From Frigoribacterium sp. SL97 (lineage in GTDB: Bacteria; Actinomycetota; Actinomycetes; Actinomycetales; Microbacteriaceae), in the NCBI RefSeq assembly GCF_026625765.1, contig NZ_CP113062.1:558001-622000 (forward strand): a stretch of 64,000 bases of DNA, read 5' to 3'. Below the pieces are notes generated by a model. It had not been told where the DNA came from. It did no database searches and saw nothing but the letters and a program-made list of their open reading frames with translations. This document shows positions 58,959 through 64,000 of the stretch, piece by piece. Position 1 is the stretch's first letter; every line of letters starts with the position of its first letter. The position numbers and the translations under genes are program-made.

Positions 58959-60173
58959 ATGAACGAGATCGTGACGACGCGGCGGACGATCGGGGCATTG
59001 GTGGCCACGGCGGCGCTGACCGCCGTGTTCTGCACGTCGATCCCCGTATCCGCCCGGGCTGCGGAAAGCGACGCGGTCGTCGTCCGTGTCGCCGGCGACG
59101 ACCGTTTCTCGACGGCCGTCCGCATCAGTCAGAGCGTCTTCTCGGACGACGAGACGCCCGTCGAGCCCGTCGGGCCTGCGATCGACAGGACCCGGGAGGC
59201 GCGGGTCGTCTACCTCGCCTCGGGACGCGGTTTCGCGGACGCCCTGAGTGCCGCCCCCGCGGCCGCACACCTCGGCGGGCCGTTGCTCTTGTCCGACACG
59301 ACTGAGGTGCCGGCGGTCGTCCTCGCCGAGATCGCGCGGCTCGACCCCGAACGCGTCGTCGTGGTCGGTGGCGAGACGTCGCTCTCGCCCCGGGTCGTCG
59401 ACCAGGTCGAGCGCGTCGTTCCCGGCGCCACCGTCGACCGTGTGTTCGGAGCGGACCGCTTCGCCACGTCGCGCGCCATCTCGATCGACGCGTTCGTGGA
59501 CGACACCTGGCAGGCGCCGGCCGTCGGGAGGCCGCGAGACGTCATCTCCCTCTACGACCCCGCCGACCACACCGGCTACGACGTCAGCTTCGACGACGGA
59601 GCGCTCTTCGTCGCCACGGGTCGATCGTTCCCCGACGCCCTCGCGGCCTCGGCCGCTGCCGGCGCCCACGACATGCCACTCATCCTCGTACCCGGAGAAG
59701 CACCGTCACTCGACGAGCCGACCCGAGACCTCATCGCCGCCGTCGATCCGGGCTACCTGTATCCGGTCGGCGGTCCCGCGGTCATGAGCCAGGGCATCGT
59801 CGACGACCTGAGACGCGTCGCGCCCGTCGACGGCACGGCCCATGAAGTGGAGAGGCTGTCGGGTGGCGACCGCTACGAGACCTCGCACTGGACAGGGTCG
59901 ACCGCTTTCTCGACGCACTGGGGACTGCCCTACGGCGTCGACCACTTCACCGAGACGAGCGTCTTCGTGGCGAACGGGGAGAACTTCCCCGACGCCCTGG
60001 CCGGTGCTGCCGCTGCGGGGTACCTGCGCCAACCCCTCTTCACGTCGCGCGCCGCGTGCATGCCCAGCGCGACGTACCATGCCGTGGACTTCCAGCAACC
60101 CGACGAGGTCGTGCTGCTCGGCGGTCCGTCCGCCCTCGCAGATCGGGTCGCGGACCTCAGCCGGCTCTGCTGA
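58959..60173 (+). CDS. CWB2-type cell-wall-binding repeat protein
   Basis: A 404-residue secreted protein starting at ATG 58959 with a GAGAGG site. The signal peptide (MNEIVTTRRTIGALVATAALTAVFCTSIPVSARAA) is cleaved near residue 37. Three CWB2-like repeats follow, with the pattern GDDRFSTAVRIS, YLASGRGFADALSAAPAAAHLGGPLLLSD, VVVVGGETSLSPRVV; GADRFATSRAISI, LFVATGRSFPDALAASAAAG; and SGGDRYETSHWTGSTAF, VFVANGENFPDALAGAAAAGYL. Such repeats anchor proteins to wall polymers. No enzymatic domain is attached, which is unusual. It interrupts the purine island. Confidence 0.9.
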   Translation: MNEIVTTRRTIGALVATAALTAVFCTSIPVSARAAESDAVVVRVAGDDRFSTAVRISQSVFSDDETPVEPVGPAIDRTREARVVYLASGRGFADALSAAPAAAHLGGPLLLSDTTEVPAVVLAEIARLDPERVVVVGGETSLSPRVVDQVERVVPGATVDRVFGADRFATSRAISIDAFVDDTWQAPAVGRPRDVISLYDPADHTGYDVSFDDGALFVATGRSFPDALAASAAAGAHDMPLILVPGEAPSLDEPTRDLIAAVDPGYLYPVGGPAVMSQGIVDDLRRVAPVDGTAHEVERLSGGDRYETSHWTGSTAFSTHWGLPYGVDHFTETSVFVANGENFPDALAGAAAAGYLRQPLFTSRAACMPSATYHAVDFQQPDEVVLLGGPSALADRVADLSRLC

Positions 60174-60243
60174 CCGGGATCGCGCGCGTCGCCATGACCG
60201 GGGCCGGCGGCCGGCACGAGCCGGACGGCCCCGTGCTGTGTCG

Positions 60244-60975
60244 TCAGCGGCGCAGCACCGGCCCGTGACCCGGCAGCACCACCCGTGCCCCTCGGTCGAC
60301 CAGCCGCCCGTAGGTGCGGCCCGCCTCGGCGAGGTCGGAGTGGAAGATCGGGTGCAGCATCTGCACGCCGTCGAGCCGTGAGGTCGGGTGGCCGGTGACA
60401 AGGGCGTCGCCCGTGATCAGGACGTCGTCGTCGGGTAGCGCGAAGACGGTGTGCCCGGGGGTGTGACCGACCGCGGCCGTCGGCACGACACGGTGACCGC
60501 TGAACGTGCGCGACGCCCCGAGGTCGAGCGGCACGACGTCGGTCACGGCCACGTCGCCCAGGCCTCCGGCGCGCACCGCGTGCAGCACCCAGCGGGCGAA
60601 CCGCGGCTTGTACAGGTGCGGCAGGACGTCGCCGACGGTGACCTGGTGCAGCTGCTCGCGGGTCACGTTCGGCACCTCGGCGTGCGCCGCGAAGACCTCG
60701 AAGCCGTGCCGCCGACGCAGGGCCGAGACGGTGCCGATGTGGTCGCTGTGCCCGTGCGTCACGAGCACCGACGTGAGCCGGGCGTCACCGGCGCCCGTCG
60801 CCGACGCCACGGCCCGGAGCGACGACTCCACCAGCTCGAGGTCGGCCGGGTAGCCGGCGTCGACCAGCGTCAGGGTGCCGTCGCCCGCGAGGATCGTCCA
60901 GTTCGACGCGGGACCCTCGACGAAGTGCACGCCCGGTGCGACCTCGACGGGAGCCGCCGCCTTCGTCGGACTCAC
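60244..60975 (-). CDS. metallo-beta-lactamase-fold hydrolase
   Basis: A 243-residue MBL-fold enzyme starting at GTG 60975, whose TGA overlap suggests coupling with the end of the allantoinase gene. Metal ligands lie in VTHGHSDHIG (HxHxDH-like), TAAVGHTPGHTVF and LITGDALVTGHPT, with LPGHGPVLRR near the end. It belongs to the broad glyoxalase II/lactonase-like group, and the substrate is unknown. It is next to allantoinase on the same strand. Confidence 0.88.
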   Translation of the reverse strand: MSPTKAAAPVEVAPGVHFVEGPASNWTILAGDGTLTLVDAGYPADLELVESSLRAVASATGAGDARLTSVLVTHGHSDHIGTVSALRRRHGFEVFAAHAEVPNVTREQLHQVTVGDVLPHLYKPRFARWVLHAVRAGGLGDVAVTDVVPLDLGASRTFSGHRVVPTAAVGHTPGHTVFALPDDDVLITGDALVTGHPTSRLDGVQMLHPIFHSDLAEAGRTYGRLVDRGARVVLPGHGPVLRR

Positions 60976-62407
60976 GCCGCGACCTCGGCGAAGGCGCTGG
61001 GGCCGCCCCTCGCGAGGCGTCCCCGGTGTCGGGACGGACGAGCAACCGCGCAGGAGGCGCGCTCGGCCCCGCCAGCCGGCCCCCCACCCACGTCGCCGCG
61101 ACCTCGCCGAACAGGCGTGCGTCGTCGTACGCGGTCACGGGGTTGCGGTGCGAGAGGTCGTCGACGTCGATCGTCACGGGTGTCTCGGGGGCGAACGCGA
61201 CGAGGTCGGCGTCGGCGCCGACGGCGATCCGCCCCTTCGTGGGCAGGCCGACGAGGGCCGCCGTGCTCCGGGACATCCAGCCGACGACGGCCTCGAGCGG
61301 GATGCCGCGCTGCCGGGCCCCGGTCCACACGGCACGGAAGCTCAACTCGAGACCCGAGATGCCGCCCCACGCCACGTCGAAGTCGCCGTGCGCGGCGTCG
61401 GGGCCACCGGCGAACTTGAGCTCGCGGGTCGAGGGGGAGTGGTCGCTCGCGACGACGTCGATCGTGCCGTCGACGAGCGCCTGCCAGAGCAGCTCTCGGT
61501 TGGCCTCGCCACGGATCGGCGGGCAGCACTTGAACTGCGTCGCGCCGTCACCGATGTGCTCGGCGTCGAAGGTGAGATAGTGCGGGCAGGTCTCGACCGT
61601 GAGCCGCAGGCCCTCGGCCTTGGCGGCGCGGATGGTGTCGAGCGCCGTCGCGGACGAGAGGTGCAGGACGTGGGCACGACCACCCGTGGCGCGGAGGGCG
61701 TCGACCACTTGTTCGATCGCCGTGCGCTCGACCACGTCGGGACGCGAGCGGACGAACGCGTCGTACGCCGCGCCTCCTGCGGGTGTTTCGGTCGGGGAGG
61801 CCGCGGCGGCGTCGAGGCCGTCGGGGTCCTCGGCGTGCACGATCAGCAGACCGTCGAAGACCGCCAGTTCGGCCATCGCCTGGTGCAGCTGCTCGGTCGA
61901 CAGGTGCGGGAACTCGTCGACCCCCGACGGCGAGAGGAAGGCCTTGAACCCGAAGACGCCGGCCTCGTGCAGCGCCCGCAGGTCGCCCGTGCCGAGGTTC
62001 GCCGGGATCGCCCCGCCCCAGAACCCGACGTCGACGACCGACTGGGGGCCCGCGGCGGCGCGCTTCTGCTCGAGGGCGTCGACGGTCGTCGTCGGCGGGA
62101 TGCTGTTGAGGGGCATGTCGACGATCGTCGTGACGCCCCCGGCGGCGGCGGCACGGGTCGCCGTCGCGAAGCCCTCCCACTCGGTGCGTCCGGGCTCGTT
62201 GACGTGCACATGGCTGTCGACGATGCCGGGCAGCAGCACCTGGTCGTCGGGGAGGGTCACGTCGACGGTGGCGTCGACCTCGTCGGTGAGGCCGCCGATC
62301 GCGACGACGCGGCCGTCACGGATGGAGACGCTCGCCTCGCGCCAGACGCCGTCGACCCAGGCGCGACGGGCCCGGACCACCAGGTCGTGCCGCACGGCGT
62401 CAGCCAC
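60785..62407 (-). CDS. allB: allantoinase (dihydroorotase-like); C-terminus likely mis-framed
   Basis: Starts at GTG 62407, overlapping the YoaK gene stop. The dihydroorotase-like domain is complete: GIVDSHVHVNEPGRTEWEGF (metal histidines), VFGFKAFLSP (carbamylated Lys region), LIVHAEDP, AHVLHLSSATALDTI, ETCPHYLTF, IDVVASDHSPS (Asp). It opens the allantoin ring to allantoate. The literal frame ends at 60785 and would overlap the downstream MBL gene by 191 bp, giving 540 residues. If one G is added in the run 61021-61024, the frame instead gives GRLARGGPSAFAEVAA and stops at 60972-60974 within the MBL GTG, giving 478 residues, the usual allantoinase length. The shorter, corrected form is favoured. 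Confidence 0.88.
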   Translation of the reverse strand: MADAVRHDLVVRARRAWVDGVWREASVSIRDGRVVAIGGLTDEVDATVDVTLPDDQVLLPGIVDSHVHVNEPGRTEWEGFATATRAAAAGGVTTIVDMPLNSIPPTTTVDALEQKRAAAGPQSVVDVGFWGGAIPANLGTGDLRALHEAGVFGFKAFLSPSGVDEFPHLSTEQLHQAMAELAVFDGLLIVHAEDPDGLDAAAASPTETPAGGAAYDAFVRSRPDVVERTAIEQVVDALRATGGRAHVLHLSSATALDTIRAAKAEGLRLTVETCPHYLTFDAEHIGDGATQFKCCPPIRGEANRELLWQALVDGTIDVVASDHSPSTRELKFAGGPDAAHGDFDVAWGGISGLELSFRAVWTGARQRGIPLEAVVGWMSRSTAALVGLPTKGRIAVGADADLVAFAPETPVTIDVDDLSHRNPVTAYDDARLFGEVAATWVGGRLAGPSAPPARLLVRPDTGDASRGAAPAPSPRSRRESDEGGGSRRGRTGRALRRGSRVELDDPRGRRHPDAGRRRLPGRPRAGGVVAPGRGVGDGRR

Positions 62408-63137
62408 GGGTCGCCCCGGCCGCCGCCGCGGCCGCCTCGGCCTCGCGCGCCTCGAGCTCTTTCCGTCGCTCGCGCAGCAGGTGTCCGGTCAGGGCGACGA
62501 GCAGCGTCAGCCCGCCCGCGACGCCCATGCCCACGCCGATGTGCACCTGCAGCAGCAGGGCCCCGACGCCTGCCCCGGCGAGGATGAGAACCACGGCGAG
62601 CACCCGCCGGGGGAAGTTCTTGCCCGTGCCGCCGGCGAGCTTCGACTCGGACGCGAGCCCGACGATCGTCGACGTGACCACCACGGTCGTGACGTCGGCC
62701 ACGGCGATCTTGCGGGCGGCGGCGGCCTGCAGGCCCATGGCGGCGCCGAGCAGGCCGGTGATCGTGAAGGCCCACGGCGTGTTCTCTTCGGGCACGACGA
62801 AGAAGGTCGAGATGCCGAGCCCGAGCAGCACGCCGCCGGTCACCCCGAACGAGATCGTGCTGCGGCCCGACCAGCCGGCACGGCCGCCTCGCAATACACG
62901 GCCGCCGATAGCGGCTCCGAGCAGGAACGCGGCGAGGGCCACGATCGGGCCGACGATCGGCAGACCGTCGGCCTGCGCGATGGCCATGCCGAGGATGACC
63001 ACGTTGCCGGTCATGTTCGCGGTGAACACCCGGTCGAGGCCGAGGTAGCCGACGGCGTCGATGATGCCGGTGGTGAACGTCAGCGTCAGCATCATGACGA
63101 GGTGCATGCGCGCCTGGTTGCGGCGGAACTTCTTCAC
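62400..63137 (-). CDS. YoaK/DUF1275-family membrane protein
   Basis: A 245-residue protein from GTG 63137 with a GAGGA site at correct spacing. It has about six to seven helices and the DUF1275 opening (TFTTGIIDAVGYLGLDRVFTANMTGNVVILGMA, IAAFLLGAAIGGRVL, ATVVVTSTIVGLA). Biochemical function unknown; members are integral membrane proteins often encoded near purine or osmotic genes. The C-terminus is a charged A/E-rich tail. The stop overlaps the allantoinase start, so it is the head of that operon. Confidence 0.88.
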   Translation of the reverse strand: MKKFRRNQARMHLVMMLTLTFTTGIIDAVGYLGLDRVFTANMTGNVVILGMAIAQADGLPIVGPIVALAAFLLGAAIGGRVLRGGRAGWSGRSTISFGVTGGVLLGLGISTFFVVPEENTPWAFTITGLLGAAMGLQAAAARKIAVADVTTVVVTSTIVGLASESKLAGGTGKNFPRRVLAVVLILAGAGVGALLLQVHIGVGMGVAGGLTLLVALTGHLLRERRKELEAREAEAAAAAAGATRG

Positions 63138-63257
63138 GGGGGTCCTCAGGTGCTCGGCGCCGCGGGGCACGGCGGGGCGGGCGACTACGGCGACGTCGGC
63201 GCATCGGTTCTGCCGTCGATCGTATTGTCGCGGCTCGCTCGCACGCGAACCCCGGGC

Positions 63258-63345
63258 CGTGCCTGTGGACGAGCGGCGGCTGGCCCGTGGACGAGAGGGG
63301 CCGTGCCCGGGGACGAGAGGGGCCGTTCCTGTGGACGAGAGAGAG
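63258..63345. repeat. irregular GTGGACGAG tandem repeat
   Basis: About four diverged copies of a unit like GTGCCCGTGGACGAGAGGGGCC between 63258 and 63345, in the non-coding gap upstream of the YoaK-type gene and near the carboxylesterase. A dispersed-motif variant (GAGAGGCGCGGGC) overlaps its end. Confidence 0.8.
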
Positions 63346-63375
63346 GCGCGGGCGAGGGCCCCAGGAAGGACCGGC

Positions 63376-64000
63376 TCAGCCGCGGTGGACGACCAGGGTG
63401 TCGGCGAGGCCGGCCGTCGCGTCGGCGGCCACCGTGCCGGTGCGGGCGAAGTCGGCCCAGACCTGGCGCACCTTGCGGCCGCGACGGTCGACGTCCTCCC
63501 AGTCGGTGGTGCCGACCAGGCGGGTGTGCGCCCAGGCCTCGCGGCCGCCGAGCAGCAGCGGCAGCTCGGTGATGTGGGCGGCGCCGAACGCCGTGCCCTC
63601 GGGCTCCCAGGTGAACTCGAACGTCGAGACGCGTCCGCCCGCGGCGCGGTGCCGCTCGGCGAAGGCCCGACCGGCCCGGTGGTAGACGGCCCTCGTCGTG
63701 GCGTCGATCATCAGGCGTCGGATCGCCCGGCCGACCACGGGCAGGCCGAACATCCGCTGCAGCAGGGGGGAGAACTCGGCGAACACCGCGGTCTCGTCGG
63801 CCGTCGCGCCGATCAGCAGGTCGATCTCGGGCGCGACCTCGCGCCACGCGGCGTCGGCGGCGGACTCGGTCGGCAGCGGGGCCCGCCCGTACTGCAGCCC
63901 GAAGGCCATGCCGCCGCGCAGGCCGAAGCGCTTCGCCGCCCGTTCGGCCACGGACTGCCCGGCGAGCAGCTCGTCGAGCGGAGCGTCCTTGCGGGGCGTG
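63376..64000 (-). CDS. carboxylesterase type B, C-terminal part (runs off the window end)
   Basis: The frame is open to the window edge, so the N-terminal part lies beyond base 64000. The visible ~208 residues match the C-terminal third of type-B carboxylesterases: DAAWREVAPEIDLLIGATADETAVF with the acidic member of the triad region, RAGGRVSTFEFTWEPEGTAFGAAHITELPLLLGG (catalytic His in GAAHITELP) and VRQVWADFARTG. Such enzymes hydrolyse carboxyl esters. Only the C-terminal part can be assessed here. Confidence 0.85.
   Translation of the reverse strand, partial: TPRKDAPLDELLAGQSVAERAAKRFGLRGGMAFGLQYGRAPLPTESAADAAWREVAPEIDLLIGATADETAVFAEFSPLLQRMFGLPVVGRAIRRLMIDATTRAVYHRAGRAFAERHRAAGGRVSTFEFTWEPEGTAFGAAHITELPLLLGGREAWAHTRLVGTTDWEDVDRRGRKVRQVWADFARTGTVAADATAGLADTLVVHRG

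Noticed and set aside
868..59207. The AGGAGG part of the dispersed 14-mer as a set of ribosome binding sites
   Set aside because: Most copies lie inside genes or on the strand opposite to the nearest start, and the conserved part extends well past AGGAGG into GCGCGGGTC.
60174..60243. GGGGCCGG-type inverted repeat between the wall-binding protein and the MBL gene as an attachment site
   Set aside because: No integrase or direct repeats nearby; it is more simply a G/C-rich terminator between convergent genes.

Overview
The window is about 72% G+C, with strong third-position G/C bias, short or absent leaders and many 4-bp start/stop overlaps. It looks like the chromosome of a high-GC actinobacterium. 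The gene content (LuxS with a nucleosidase, NhaA, CWB2 wall-binding repeats, a Cys-based arsenate reductase, many ECF/TetR/LacI regulators) suggests a plant- or soil-associated member of the Microbacteriaceae, but genus is not proven. No rRNA, tRNA, CRISPR array, prophage or transposase gene was seen.

Layout. 1-2886: end of a sugar-dehydrogenase operon, then a ykkC-class (guanidine-type) riboswitch in front of an EamA transporter. 3113-10812: a phosphonate island, phnD-phnC-phnE followed by an FAD oxidoreductase, a phosphonatase-like HAD hydrolase and an alcohol dehydrogenase, with a convergent GntR/UTRA regulator. 11004-13125: an HTH/MmyB-type regulator and an aldo/keto reductase. 13136-18731: a MacAB-like export operon (lipoprotein, HlyD-type adaptor, ATPase, permease) divergent from a response regulator/histidine kinase pair. 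18839-25253: small regulators, a secreted protein, two short-chain dehydrogenases, and a membrane protein with its own winged-helix regulator. 25365-31062: an MMPL exporter, an FBP-domain protein and NhaA. 31128-33471: an ECF sigma factor with a membrane-anchored partner, and ArsC. 33607-40545: a galactoside operon (LacI, GH42 beta-galactosidase, binding protein, two permeases). 42534-43837: luxS plus methylthioadenosine/SAH nucleosidase. 44184-62407: a purine-degradation island. 62400-64000: a YoaK-type membrane protein and the end of a carboxylesterase.

The purine island covers nearly a full route: permease, guanine deaminase, two-gene xanthine dehydrogenase, urate oxidase, hydroxyisourate hydrolase, OHCU decarboxylase, allantoinase, allantoate amidohydrolase and a ureidoglycine-type aminotransferase. 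An AtzH-amidase fusion and an acetamidase/formamidase sit between them and are candidates for the oxalurate branch. An RpiR regulator closes the main operon. Similar 16-bp TGAAAC/GTTTCA elements lie at three promoters of the island.

Three things stand out beyond the genes. First, intergenic regions carry large palindromes with different sequences but one architecture: a short word X appears twice in each arm (X-spacer-X-loop-X'-spacer'-X'). Second, a 14-mer AGGAGGCGCGGGTC recurs on both strands, inside and between genes, sometimes as inverted pairs. Third, four genes (TetR, GH42, AtzH-amidase, allantoinase C-terminus) are each out of frame by one missing base in a G/C run, which suggests assembly error or slippage rather than four independent decays.
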